From VAZQ01 sp963816745 (lineage in GTDB: Bacteria > Pseudomonadota > Alphaproteobacteria > Rhizobiales > Xanthobacteraceae): a stretch of 64,000 bases of DNA. A model generated the notes under the pieces. The model ran no database searches. It was not told the DNA's origin and worked only from the letters and a program-made list of their open reading frames with translations. How positions within the stretch are numbered: position 1 is the stretch's first letter; each line of letters starts with the position of its first letter. The position numbers were made by a program, and so were the translations under genes. The stretch spans positions 496,001-560,000 of the forward strand of contig CAWFLQ010000001.1 in NCBI GenBank assembly GCA_963816745.1. Direction: 5' to 3'. Shown here one piece after another: positions 50,567-59,434 of the stretch.

Positions 50567-51139
50567 TCACCGATGATGCCAGCGCGCGAATGGACCGTAT
50601 GCCGTCCAGTCCGCGATTTTCTTGCGCTGTTCGGGGTTCAGGACCTCGGCCGCATCGGCCAGCGCCTGCGCGATGCGTTTGCTGGCGGTTTCCGCAAGCC
50701 CGATCTGCTCCGCGCGCAGCCGCTCGATTGCACTACGATCGATGGTCGGCGCGGTCAAGAGCGCGACCGCCTGGCCGCGTGCGGCCACCGCCTTCTCCCG
50801 CAGCGGCCGCAGATCGCCCACGGCGGCCTTGGCGATGCCGGCGATCTTGACCTGCTGGTCGGTCGTCGCGTCGAGCTCGATTGCCATGTGCTTGGTGATG
50901 CGATCGATCCGGTCGTCGATCTGCGCCGGAGTCATCGGTCCGCCGAACATGCCGCCTCGGTGCCAGCTGACCTGGTGCCAGCTCTGGCCCTGGCCGAAGG
51001 CGGTGGACAACATGCTTCCGGTGAGGCCGGCGAGCAGCGCCACGGCTGCTAACGCGAACAAGAATGTCCCGCGGCGGCTGGTCCGCTGACTCGGAGCCGG
51101 CTCCGGGTTCGAGGGCGTGGTGTTGGTCTGGTCAACCAT
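50567..51139 (-). CDS. Spy/CpxP-family periplasmic protein (LTXXQ-type)
   Basis: A 190-residue protein. After a polar, Ser/Thr-rich N-terminus a single hydrophobic stretch (GTFLFALAAVALLAGLTGSM) acts as signal or anchor. The mature part is His- and Gln-rich (QSWHQVSWHRGGMFGG) then all helical, ending EVLNPEQRKKIADW, the LTxxQ-like repeat of CpxP and Spy. It likely chaperones or senses metals and feeds back on the two-component system encoded after it. Confidence 0.85.
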   Translation of the reverse strand: MVDQTNTTPSNPEPAPSQRTSRRGTFLFALAAVALLAGLTGSMLSTAFGQGQSWHQVSWHRGGMFGGPMTPAQIDDRIDRITKHMAIELDATTDQQVKIAGIAKAAVGDLRPLREKAVAARGQAVALLTAPTIDRSAIERLRAEQIGLAETASKRIAQALADAAEVLNPEQRKKIADWTAYGPFARWHHR

Positions 51140-51222
51140 GCTGAGCTCCCAATCTCGTCTCAGGCGGCATTGCCTGTGCTGACCAAGTTAGGAGCTGACG
51201 TTTTCCCGCCCGTGTCGGGCAC

Positions 51223-51237
51223 GTAAAGTTTTGTAAA
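51223..51237. promoter_or_regulatory. CpxR-like direct repeat GTAAA-N5-GTAAA
   Basis: The sequence GTAAAGTTTTGTAAA fits the CpxR consensus exactly. It lies 84 bases upstream of the Spy-like gene, whose operon contains an OmpR-type regulator and its kinase. This suggests autoregulation. On the transcribed (minus) strand it reads TTTACAAAACTTTAC. Confidence 0.6.
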
Positions 51238-51275
51238 GTTGCGCCCCGATGCAGCCTTTTGGAATGGTAGCCGGC

Positions 51276-52502
51276 TCAGGCGCCCTTGAACTGGAGAATG
51301 TTGAGCCCGGCGTTGGGGTCCGTCAGATACATGAGGCCGTTGCGATCGACATAGCAGTCGCAGGATTGAATCACCTGCGGCCGGTTCGGGCGCGGATCCA
51401 TCATGCGCGTGGGATTGGGCGGGACGTAGAATCCGACCTCGCGCGGTTGGAACGGGTTCTCGATATCGTAGGCGCGCACGCCGGCATTGTAGTAGGTGGC
51501 GAAGACCAGGCGCGAGCTTTGGAACGCGCCAGGCCGGTTTTCGTGCAGGTTGTGCGGGCCGAAGCTGCCGCCCTTGGCGCAATAGTCCGCCTCCGAGGGC
51601 TGCGGGAAGGTCGCGATGCTGACGGGATTGCTCGGCTCGCGCACGTCGAACATCCAGACGTAGCGCAGCCCTTCGCTGCAATTGGCTGATGTCGGCTCCT
51701 CGCCGAGGACGAGCAGGTTGCGATCCGGCAGGGGCAGCGGCGAGTGCGTGCCGCCGCCGAACGGCGGGTCCATGTTGCGATACGCCAGCAGCTTGGGCGC
51801 GGCCGGATCGGCGACGTCGAGCACCGTGAGGCCGCCGTCGCGCCAGGCGCCGTAGGCGAGATTGCCGGCCACCAGCGCATGGTGCAGCGAATATCGCTTG
51901 CCCTCGCGCCAGGTCGGCGTCTCGCCGCCGGCGCGCCACATGCCGGGCAGCCAGAAGCGGCCGGCGACTTCCGGCTTGCGCGGGTCGGACATGTCGATGA
52001 CCGCGAGGATATGGTCGGTGAAATCGGCGAAGTGGATGGAGGCATAGGCCTAGCGCCCGCCGACGTACCAGATGCGATGCGGTCCCAGCCCGTCGACCGG
52101 CATGAAGCCGATCTCGGCCGGCTTCTCGGGCTTGGAGATGTCGTAGACCCGGATGCCCGCTGTAAACCTGCTCTGGTCCTTCAGCTTGTCCGCCGGCGAG
52201 CCGCCGAAATAGGCCTTCTCGTTCTGGAACTCCTGCATGGTCCAGACGCTCGGCGCGTTGACCGCCAGCAGGAGATCGTCGTGGGTCTGCAGGTGAAAGG
52301 CGCGCGTGCCGGGCGGACAGGCGATGAAGTCGACGACCTTCGGGTGCTTGGCATCGCGCACGTCGACGGTGGTGATGCCGTTGCTGAAACCGTGGCCGAT
52401 ATAGGCGTAGCCGCGATGCACCATGACCTGCACGCCGTCGCCACGGCCGCCCAGATCGGAATGGCTGACGAACTCGATGTTGCGGGATGCAACGGCATTC
52501 AT
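51276..52502 (-). pseudogene. LVIVD-repeat beta-propeller protein split by an in-frame amber codon
   Basis: One frame spans the region: MNAVASRNIEFVSHSDLGGR, VMVHRGYAYIGHGFSNGITT and VRDAKHPKVVDFIACPP, then GLGPHRIWYVGGR and a TAG stop at 52050-52052. The same frame continues with AYASIHFADFTDHILAVIDM and further blades to DPNAGLNILQFKGA at 51276. The total would be 408 residues, a usual LVIVD-repeat protein length. No frame change occurs, so this is a nonsense mutation, an error or, less likely, read-through. It lies next to the second liv cluster. Confidence 0.8.
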
Positions 52503-52503
52503 G

Positions 52504-53271
52504 TCACGCGCTCCTCTTCACCCGGACGGTCCTATGCCCGACCGGCTCCAGGCCGCCGCCGAGAAACAGTTGCCCGATGCGCGGATCGGCAAGGATTTTT
52601 TCCGCGCGGTCCGCGATGCGCATGCGGCCGAGCTCGAGCACGATGCCGTCATCGGAATTCTCCAGCGCCCGTTTGGCGTTCTGCTCGATCATCAGCACGG
52701 TGATGCCGCGTGCTCGCATGTCCTTGAGCAGGGCGAACAGCTCCTCCACCAGGATCGGCGACAGCCCGATCGAGGGCTCGTCGATCAGCATCAGCTTGGG
52801 TTCGAGCATCAGCCCGCGGGCGATCTCGAGCATCTTCTGCTCGCCGCCGGAGAGCGTCGAGGCCTGCTGGCGGGCCTTGCGGCGCAAGACCGGGAAGCGG
52901 TCCATCGCCGCCTCCATGCGCGCTTCGAGGTCGAAGCCTTTCGGCGCCGCGATGCCGCCGAGCTCGAGATTGTGGCGCACCGACAGTTCGGAAAAGATGT
53001 TGCGGCCCTGCGGCACGTAGCAGATGCCGGCGGCGATCAGCTGGCGCGGCGTCTGGTTGGTGATCTCGCCGCCGTCGAAGAAGATTCGCCCGCAGCGCAC
53101 CGGCAGCATCCCGAACGCCGCCTTGAAGGCGGTCGACTTGCCGGCGCCGTTCGGGCCGATCACGGTCGTGATCGCGCCGCGCCTGACGTCGAAGGATAGC
53201 CCGTGCAGGATCGTCTCCCGGCCGTAGCCGGCGACGACGTCCTCGAAACGCAAGATGCCGTCAGTGGCCAA
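52504..53271 (-). CDS. livF: ABC transporter ATPase, LivF-like (second importer)
   Basis: A 255-residue ATPase. It begins MATDGILRFEDVVAGYGRET, has Walker A GPNGAGKST (about 38), TPRQLIAAGICYVPQGRNIF, the signature LSGGEQKMLEIARGL, LMLIDEPSIGLSP and VLMIEQNAK. The start overlaps the end of livG. It is the last gene of the operon livK-H-M-G-F at 52504-57284 and ends one base before the split LVIVD gene. Confidence 0.94.
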   Translation of the reverse strand: MATDGILRFEDVVAGYGRETILHGLSFDVRRGAITTVIGPNGAGKSTAFKAAFGMLPVRCGRIFFDGGEITNQTPRQLIAAGICYVPQGRNIFSELSVRHNLELGGIAAPKGFDLEARMEAAMDRFPVLRRKARQQASTLSGGEQKMLEIARGLMLEPKLMLIDEPSIGLSPILVEELFALLKDMRARGITVLMIEQNAKRALENSDDGIVLELGRMRIADRAEKILADPRIGQLFLGGGLEPVGHRTVRVKRSA

Positions 53272-54004
53272 GATACGCCTCGATCACTTTCGGATCGCGG
53301 CGGACCTCCGCCGGATCGCCCTGCGCGATGATGCGGCCCTCGGCGAGCACGAGGATGCGATTGCACAGCGCCATCACGAATTCCATGTTGTGCTCGATGA
53401 CCACGAACGTCGCGCCCTGCTCGGCGTTGATCGCCGTGAGTCGGTCGCGCAGGCTCGCGAGCATCGTGAGGTTGACGCCGCCCGCCGGCTCGTCGAGCAG
53501 CGCGAGGCGAGGGCCCGCCATGAACGCCATCGCGGCGTCGAGCAGCTTCTGCTGGCCGTAGCTCAGGCCGCCCGCGGGCTCCTCCGCCAGATGGCCGAGC
53601 CGGAAGAAATCGAGCATCCGCTCGGCCGGCGCGGAGAGCCCGGCATCGCGCGGGCCGATCAGGCGCGAGAGCATGGTGCCTTGGTGCTCCTGGCCCGCCA
53701 GGATCAGGTTCTCGCGCACGGTCAATTGCGGAAACATCTGCAGCAGCTGGAAGGTGCGGCTCACGCCCAGCCGATTGAGGTCGCATGCACGCATGCCGGT
53801 GACCGGACGGCCATCGAGATGCACGTCGCCGGCGCTCGGCCGGAGCTGCCCGAGGATGCAGTTGAACAGCGTCGACTTGCCGCTGCCGTTCGGGCCGATG
53901 ATGCCGAGAATTTCGCCTTCGTTGACCTCGAAGGATACTCCGTCGACGGCGACGATGCCGCCGAAGTGCTTGCTCAGTTCGCGCACGGCGAGGACCGCGG
54001 TCAT
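53261..54004 (-). CDS. livG: ABC transporter ATPase, LivG-like (second importer)
   Basis: A 247-residue ATPase from the ATG at 54004, which overlaps the livM stop as ATGA. Walker A is GPNGSGKST, then VSRTFQLLQMFPQLTVRENL, the canonical signature LSYGQQKLLDAAMA and LALLDEPAGGVN, FVVIEHNMEFV. Unlike the copy at 17788 the signature is standard. Confidence 0.95.
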   Translation of the reverse strand: MTAVLAVRELSKHFGGIVAVDGVSFEVNEGEILGIIGPNGSGKSTLFNCILGQLRPSAGDVHLDGRPVTGMRACDLNRLGVSRTFQLLQMFPQLTVRENLILAGQEHQGTMLSRLIGPRDAGLSAPAERMLDFFRLGHLAEEPAGGLSYGQQKLLDAAMAFMAGPRLALLDEPAGGVNLTMLASLRDRLTAINAEQGATFVVIEHNMEFVMALCNRILVLAEGRIIAQGDPAEVRRDPKVIEAYLGH

Positions 54005-54981
54005 CGTGCGCCCTCGGGCTGTACGGCCGTATCGGCCTTCGCGGGCGCCGGCTTGAGCAGACGATCGACCAGGCCGAGCAGGCCCGCGGGACAGAACACC
54101 ATCAGGACGATCACGAGCACGGCATAGCCCATGAGGTAGAAGCCTTGCGTGAAGCGCATCCACTCCGGTAGCAGCACCGCCACGATCGCGCCGAGGAAGG
54201 GGCCGAAGAAATAGCCGGAGCCGCCGACCACTACCATCAGCAGCAGATTGAGCGACAGCCCGAGCGCAAACGGCGTCGGGTCGACGAATTGCACCAGCGG
54301 CGCGTAGAGCGTCCCGGAAATGCCGCCGAGCCCCGCACCCAGCGCAAACGCCATCAGCGTGTAGCGGCGGGTGTCGACGCCGAGCGACAGTGCGCGCATC
54401 GGGTTCTCGCGGACGGCCACGAAGGCGCGGCCCCAGGGCGAGCGGATCAGCCACCAGGTTGCGAGCGACACCAGCGCGAGATGCGCGAGGCAGAAATAGT
54501 AGAACTCGCGGGGACGGCTCATCGACCAGCCCAGCACGTCCGGGCGCGGTACGTTGCTGATCCCATAGATGCCGCCGGTCAGCCATTCCTCGTTGCGGAA
54601 GAGGAGGTAGACCAGCGTATTGAAGGCGAGCGTCACGAAGGCGAGGTAGTGGTGCTGCACGCGCAGCGCCGGATAGCCGAGCAGCCAACCGATGGCGAAA
54701 CACGCCACGCCGGCGAGAACGTAGGTGGTCCAGAACGGCCAGCCCCGGGTCGTCAGCCACGCCGTGATATAGGCGCCGATCCCGACGAAGGCTGCCTGTG
54801 CCAATGAAATCTGGCCGGCATAGCCGAGCGTCAGGTTGAGCCCAATGGCGGCGATGGTCATCACCGCCCACGTGGTGAGAATGAAGATGCCGTAGGGCCT
54901 GAACATGAACGGCGCTGCCACGAGAAACACTGCGGCAAGCGCGAGCACGCTTGCAGCGAGCACGGTGCGGCTGCGCCTCAT
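54001..54981 (-). CDS. livM: Branched-chain amino-acid type ABC permease, LivM-like (second importer)
   Basis: A 326-residue permease with about ten helices. It has LGYAGQISLAQAAFVGIGAY, the loop AVRENPMRALSLGVDTRRY and GGSGYFFGPFLGAI. Start and stop both overlap neighbours as ATGA, so livH, livM and livG are translationally coupled. Confidence 0.95.
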   Translation of the reverse strand: MRRSRTVLAASVLALAAVFLVAAPFMFRPYGIFILTTWAVMTIAAIGLNLTLGYAGQISLAQAAFVGIGAYITAWLTTRGWPFWTTYVLAGVACFAIGWLLGYPALRVQHHYLAFVTLAFNTLVYLLFRNEEWLTGGIYGISNVPRPDVLGWSMSRPREFYYFCLAHLALVSLATWWLIRSPWGRAFVAVRENPMRALSLGVDTRRYTLMAFALGAGLGGISGTLYAPLVQFVDPTPFALGLSLNLLLMVVVGGSGYFFGPFLGAIVAVLLPEWMRFTQGFYLMGYAVLVIVLMVFCPAGLLGLVDRLLKPAPAKADTAVQPEGAR

Positions 54982-55880
54982 ACCGTGCGCTCCTCGATCC
55001 GGCCGAGCAGGCCTTGCGGCCGGAACAGGATGACGACGATGAGGATCAACAGTGGTATCGCCATTCGGTATTGGGAAGAGAGATAGGCGGCGGCGAAATT
55101 GTCGATCACGCCCAGCAGCAGGCCACCGACGATCGCGCCGCGAATCTGGTTGAAGCCGCCGACGATCGCGGCGATGAAGGCATAGAGGCCGAGCCATTCG
55201 CCGTTGGTGAACTTGGCGAGATAGATCGGCGTGAGCAGGATCGAGGCGAGCATGACAAGCGCGGCATTGATCAGGAAGGTATATAGGATCATGCGCTCGA
55301 CCGGGATGCCGAGCAGGCGGGCGACGGTGGGGTTCTGCGCGGTCGCCTGCATGCAGCGGCCGGTGCGCGTGCCGTTGAGAAAGAGTTGCAGGGACACCAC
55401 CGCGGCGATGCTGATCGCGAATACGATGAGGCTTTGCACGTCGATGGCGGCCCCGAGCACCGACACGTTGGTGACGGCGGCGAGCGGCGGGAAGGCCTGC
55501 GCGTCGGCGCCGTAGAATTCGCGCACCGCCTCCTTCATGAGGATCGCGAGCCCGATGGTGGCGATGACCAGCGGCAGCACGCCGTGTCGGATCATCGGAT
55601 CGACCATCAGCTTCTTGAACAGGACGCCGAGCGTGATGACCGTCACGACCGTGCCGAGCGCGACCGCGGGCCAGAACGACAGGCCGAAATAGCTCATGCC
55701 GATCAGCACGAAAAACGCCGGCAGCATGACGAATTCGCCCTGGGCGAAGTTGATGGTCTGTGAGGTCTGCCAGAGCAGCGTGAAGCCGATCGCGACCAAC
55801 GCATAGATCGCTCCGGTCGCGAGGCCGGCGACGAGCAACTGAGTGATGTCGGCTAACATCGGTGCGGTTTTAGGCGGCAC
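54978..55880 (-). CDS. livH: Branched-chain amino-acid type ABC permease, LivH-like (second importer)
   Basis: A 300-residue permease. The start is MPPKTAPMLADITQLLVAGL, followed by IYALVAIGFTLLWQTSQTIN and FAQGEFVMLPAFFVL. The later QNPTVARLLGIPVERMILYT loop and VGGFNQIRGAIVGGLLLGV are family marks. A spacer with repeats of about 270 bases separates it from livK. Confidence 0.94.
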   Translation of the reverse strand: MPPKTAPMLADITQLLVAGLATGAIYALVAIGFTLLWQTSQTINFAQGEFVMLPAFFVLIGMSYFGLSFWPAVALGTVVTVITLGVLFKKLMVDPMIRHGVLPLVIATIGLAILMKEAVREFYGADAQAFPPLAAVTNVSVLGAAIDVQSLIVFAISIAAVVSLQLFLNGTRTGRCMQATAQNPTVARLLGIPVERMILYTFLINAALVMLASILLTPIYLAKFTNGEWLGLYAFIAAIVGGFNQIRGAIVGGLLLGVIDNFAAAYLSSQYRMAIPLLILIVVILFRPQGLLGRIEERTV

Positions 55881-56147
55881 ACTCGGCGCAGCCGATGCTT
55901 CGCATCGGCGTTCTTAGCGCCAAGAACGGCGGCGGAAGGCCGCCTATGTCCCTCCCCCCTTGTGGGGGAGGGTTGGGGAGGGGGGTCGTCGTTGTTGCGC
56001 GAGTTATGTCCACAACATCCACCCCCACCCCCAACCCCTCCCCAACGCAAGTCGGGCACTGCCCGACTTGCGCACTTTAAGACGCGACCCAGGCAAGCCT
56101 GGCGCCCGTGGGGAGGGGAGCGCACCGAGATTGCGGCACTTGCTCGC
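55881..56147. repeat. Repeat-rich spacer between livK and livH
   Basis: It contains GCCGATGCTTCGCATCGGC with GTTCTTAGCGCCAAGAAC (55898-55932), and GGGGGAG-type palindromes. The first part recurs at 57357-57412. No gene is seen. Confidence 0.65.
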
Positions 56148-57284
56148 TTACTTGCCGAGCTTCGGCAAGGTCTTCGTGATCTTCTGCTGGCCGCCGACGA
56201 CCTCGGCGAGGAAGCTGATGCGATCGATCTCGCCGACATCGTCCCAGCTCGTCTCCATCAAGATTGCCGGCTCGTCCTTGGGCGTGATGGTGAGCCCGTG
56301 CATGGTCTTGGCGAGGGCCTTGCGATCGAACTTTCCGAGCTTCTTTTCGGTGACGTACTTCACCGCGTAGACGGCGGTGTAGCCCTTGATGCCGTTGTGA
56401 TCGGGCTTGTAGTTGAACCGCTTCTGGAACCGGGCGGCGAAATCCGCGACCTCAGGGATCGGCGCGTCCGCGGTGAGGCCGACATGCCCGATCACGCCGT
56501 TGGCGGCGTCGCCGGCGAGCTCGATCGTCTTCTGGCTGAGCAGCGTGGTATCGCCGACGAACGGCCCCTTGAGGCCTTGCTTGCGCGCTTCGCGCATGAT
56601 GCGCGCGCACTCCTCCTCGTTGCTGTAGACGAACACCGCGTCCGCGTTCGCCGATTTGAGCTTGACGACGTCAGCGGCGAAATCGGCCTGCCCGGATTCG
56701 GTGGAGATGTCGGCGACGATCTTGATGTTGCGCGCGGCCATTTCCTTCATGAGCCGGTCGCGGCCGCCCTTGCCGAAGTCGTTGTTCACCCAGATCAGCG
56801 CAAGCGTTTTCGCCTTGAGCTCGTCGCGGATATAGTTGGCAATCTTCGGCATGCCGATCTGCTGGCCGAACGAGGTCCGGAACATGTACGGATTGCCCAA
56901 GGTGGTCAACTCGGCCGCCTCGCCGCCGATGAATTGCGGGATCTCCGCATCCTTTATCAACTGCGAGGTGACCTTGACGTTGCCGGAGAAGATCGGCCCG
57001 AGGATGACATAGGGATCGCCGTCGATCGTCTTCTGCACCTGCGAGCGGGCGACGCCGGGATTGGTCTGCGTGTCCAACAAGCTGAGCGCTATCTTCTCCT
57101 TGAGAATGCCGCCCTTGGCGTTGATCTCCTCGACCGCCAGGATGACGCCGTCGCGGAAATTGCCGCCGGACACGGCGATGCTGCCGGATATCTCGCCGAC
57201 ATAGGCGAACTTCACGTCGGCGGCGTCCGCGCCCGACATCAGCATCGGCGTCGACAGTGCCAGCACAAATCCCAGTCGTCTCAT
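56148..57284 (-). CDS. livK: Periplasmic substrate-binding protein, LivK-like (second importer)
   Basis: A 378-residue receptor with a signal peptide (MRRLGFVLALSTPMLMSGAD). The mature chain starts DVKFAYVGEISGSIAVSGGN and has LIWVNNDFGKGGRDRLMKEM. It is first in the operon. Because the degradation cluster 57497-64000 lies directly upstream, the ligand may be an aromatic or heterocyclic acid rather than an amino acid. Confidence 0.92.
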   Translation of the reverse strand: MRRLGFVLALSTPMLMSGADAADVKFAYVGEISGSIAVSGGNFRDGVILAVEEINAKGGILKEKIALSLLDTQTNPGVARSQVQKTIDGDPYVILGPIFSGNVKVTSQLIKDAEIPQFIGGEAAELTTLGNPYMFRTSFGQQIGMPKIANYIRDELKAKTLALIWVNNDFGKGGRDRLMKEMAARNIKIVADISTESGQADFAADVVKLKSANADAVFVYSNEEECARIMREARKQGLKGPFVGDTTLLSQKTIELAGDAANGVIGHVGLTADAPIPEVADFAARFQKRFNYKPDHNGIKGYTAVYAVKYVTEKKLGKFDRKALAKTMHGLTITPKDEPAILMETSWDDVGEIDRISFLAEVVGGQQKITKTLPKLGK

Positions 57285-57356
57285 CGAATCCTCCCTTTAT
57301 GGACAAGGTACCCTTTGCGGGTCTTCGCATTTTGTCTTGCGCCGGTCCGGAAAGCC

Positions 57357-57412
57357 GTAGCCGATGCTTCGCATCGGCGTTCTTGGCGCTAAGAACGGCG
57401 GGCGAAGGCCGC
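57357..57412. repeat. Second copy of a dispersed repeat
   Basis: GCCGATGCTTCGCATCGGC, then GTTCTTGGCGCTAAGAAC and GGCGAAGGCCGCC match the element at 55895-55945 closely. It lies in the 210-base gap between livK and the acyl-CoA dehydrogenase gene, where no gene is seen. Confidence 0.75.
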
Positions 57413-57496
57413 CTGGGCCTCCCGCGCGGCTATCATGGACTTTGCGCCCCGACCTGCCAAGCGCCACCGGGGGTCTCGTGGCCGCCTGTGCGCGAC

Positions 57497-58684
57497 CTAG
57501 AAATCCGAAATCCCGAAAATCCCATCGGTGAGGTCGGTGTCCATCAGGCGTTTTCCGATCAGGTCGCGCAACGTCTCGGAGGTGCCGCCGCCGAGGCTGC
57601 CGTAGCGCGCGCCGCGATAGAGCCGAGACACCAGGTATTCGTCTGTGAAGCCGTAGCCGCCGAACACCTGCAACGCGTCGCTGGTGACGCGGATCGACAT
57701 CTCGTTGCAGAACACCTTGGCGGTGGCGGCGAGCATCGGATCGGGAAACGGGTCGGCGGTGGCGCAGGCGCGATAGAGCAGCCCGCGGCCGGCTTCGATG
57801 TCGTGATACATGGTCGCAAGCTTCCAGCGCATGCCCTGGAATTCGCCGATCGGCCGGCCGAAGGCCTCGCGCTCGCGGGCATAGCGCAGCGCCTCGTCGA
57901 AGGCGCCTTCGGCGAGACCGAGCGAGATCGAGGGGTTGAGGCAGCGCTGGGTGTTGAACGCGGAGATCAGCTGCTTGAAGCCGCCTTCGGCGAGCAGGAG
58001 GTTTTCCGCCGGCAGCTCGCAGTCCTCGAAGCGAACCTCCTGGAGATACTCGCCGCCCATGGTGTGATACTTGCCGGCGAGCACGAGACCCGGCGTGCCC
58101 TTCTCCACCAGAACGCAGCCGATGCCGTCGCGGCCGGGCCGGCTGTTGACGCGCGTGAACACCACGAAGGCGCCGGCCTCCTCGGCGCGGCTGATCAGCG
58201 TCTTCACGCCCTTGAGGCGCAGGGTGGCGCCGTTCACGACCGTGTTGGTGGCGTAGTTGCCGACGTCGGTGCCGGCGTGAGGCTCGGTCATGCAGATCGC
58301 GAGGATGCAATCGCCCGTGCACACGCCCGGCAACAGCCGCCGCTTGATCGGCTCGGGCGCATAGGTCGCGATGATGCGGGTCTGGACGCCGACCTCGCCC
58401 AGCACCGCCATCGCCGTGACGTAGCAGCCCTTGGCGATCTCCTCGAGCACCAGGGCGGTGTCGAACACGCCGAACTCCGATCCGCCATAGGCCTCGGGCA
58501 CCGCCATGCCGAGAATTCCGAGATCGGCGAGGTTGCGGATGTTCTCCCAGGGGAACGTGCCGTTCATGTATTGCAGGCCGCGCGGCTTGAACTCCCGTTG
58601 GGTGAGCTCGCGCACGGTCGCGACGATGCGCTTCTGCTCGTCCGTGAGCTTGAAGCGGAACGGGGAGGGGGCTTCGGAGGCCAT
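57497..58684 (-). CDS. Acyl-CoA dehydrogenase
   Basis: A 395-residue FAD enzyme from the ATG at 58684. The N-terminal helices (LTDEQKRIVATVRELTQREF), the beta domain with ICMTEPHAGTDVG and the C-terminal QVFGGYGFTDEYLVSRLYRG with TSETLRDLIGKRL follow the family plan. The position of the catalytic Glu (in the segment LYRGARYG or an alternative) cannot be fixed by eye. It probably oxidises an acyl-CoA produced by the cluster upstream. Confidence 0.92.
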   Translation of the reverse strand: MASEAPSPFRFKLTDEQKRIVATVRELTQREFKPRGLQYMNGTFPWENIRNLADLGILGMAVPEAYGGSEFGVFDTALVLEEIAKGCYVTAMAVLGEVGVQTRIIATYAPEPIKRRLLPGVCTGDCILAICMTEPHAGTDVGNYATNTVVNGATLRLKGVKTLISRAEEAGAFVVFTRVNSRPGRDGIGCVLVEKGTPGLVLAGKYHTMGGEYLQEVRFEDCELPAENLLLAEGGFKQLISAFNTQRCLNPSISLGLAEGAFDEALRYAREREAFGRPIGEFQGMRWKLATMYHDIEAGRGLLYRACATADPFPDPMLAATAKVFCNEMSIRVTSDALQVFGGYGFTDEYLVSRLYRGARYGSLGGGTSETLRDLIGKRLMDTDLTDGIFGISDF

Positions 58685-58706
58685 TATGCGTCCGACACCG
58701 GAGCGG

Positions 58707-59402
58707 TCACAGCAGGCAACCCGTGAGAAAGCCGACCAGTTGCGGCGAGGCGATCGCGCTCGCGGCCGGATTCGCCGGCGGCACATTGCGATGCATGAAG
58801 CCGTGCTCGGCGTCGGGGTAATACTGCCAGATCGTGGGCGCCGCGCGCTTGAACAATGTCTCCTTCAGCGTGGCATAGGTCTCCGGGCTCGCGACGTGAT
58901 CGTGGCCGGGCTGCACGACAAGCACGGGGCAGGGGATGCTGGCGGCGACGGCGAGTGCATCCTGCTCCTGGTTGGGGTGCCGCGGCATGTCGATCGAGGG
59001 ATAGACGGCGGCGCAGGCCTTGACGCGCCTATCCTGCGCGGACGTGATCAGCACGGAGCGGCCGCCGAGACAGAAGCCGAGCACGCCGATGGAGCCGAGC
59101 TGCAAATCGCCGGTCATGTAGTCGATCCATCTCCCGACCGCGGCCTGCATGCCGGCGTCGTTGAGCTTGCGCGCGCGGTTGATCGATTCCTCGTAGTCGG
59201 TGGTCAGCGGCAGGCCCTCGTAGTGATCCCAGACCGCGGCTGCGAGCCCGGCGCGGGCGAGGGTCTCGGCGTAACCGCGCACGAAGGCATTGACGCCGAA
59301 GATCGTCGGCAGGATGACAACGCCGCCCTTGGTGGGCGTATCGGGCTGCGCCAGAAAGCCGAAAAGGCCGGACTGCTTGATCTCTTGCGACCTGGGTGAC
59401 AC
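58707..59402 (-). CDS. Dienelactone hydrolase-family protein
   Basis: A 231-residue alpha/beta hydrolase. I chose a GTG at 59402 with GCGGAGG before it; longer frames are only antisense run-on. Marks are GGVVILPTIFGVNAFVRGYA, the nucleophile elbow GFCLGGRS with Cys as in dienelactone hydrolases, and the His region YYPDAEHGFMHR. It likely opens a lactone made by ring cleavage. The acyl-CoA dehydrogenase gene follows after 22 bases. Confidence 0.87.
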   Translation of the reverse strand: MSPRSQEIKQSGLFGFLAQPDTPTKGGVVILPTIFGVNAFVRGYAETLARAGLAAAVWDHYEGLPLTTDYEESINRARKLNDAGMQAAVGRWIDYMTGDLQLGSIGVLGFCLGGRSVLITSAQDRRVKACAAVYPSIDMPRHPNQEQDALAVAASIPCPVLVVQPGHDHVASPETYATLKETLFKRAAPTIWQYYPDAEHGFMHRNVPPANPAASAIASPQLVGFLTGCLL

Positions 59403-59434
59403 GGGAACCTCCGCTTTATTCTCCGACGATGTTA

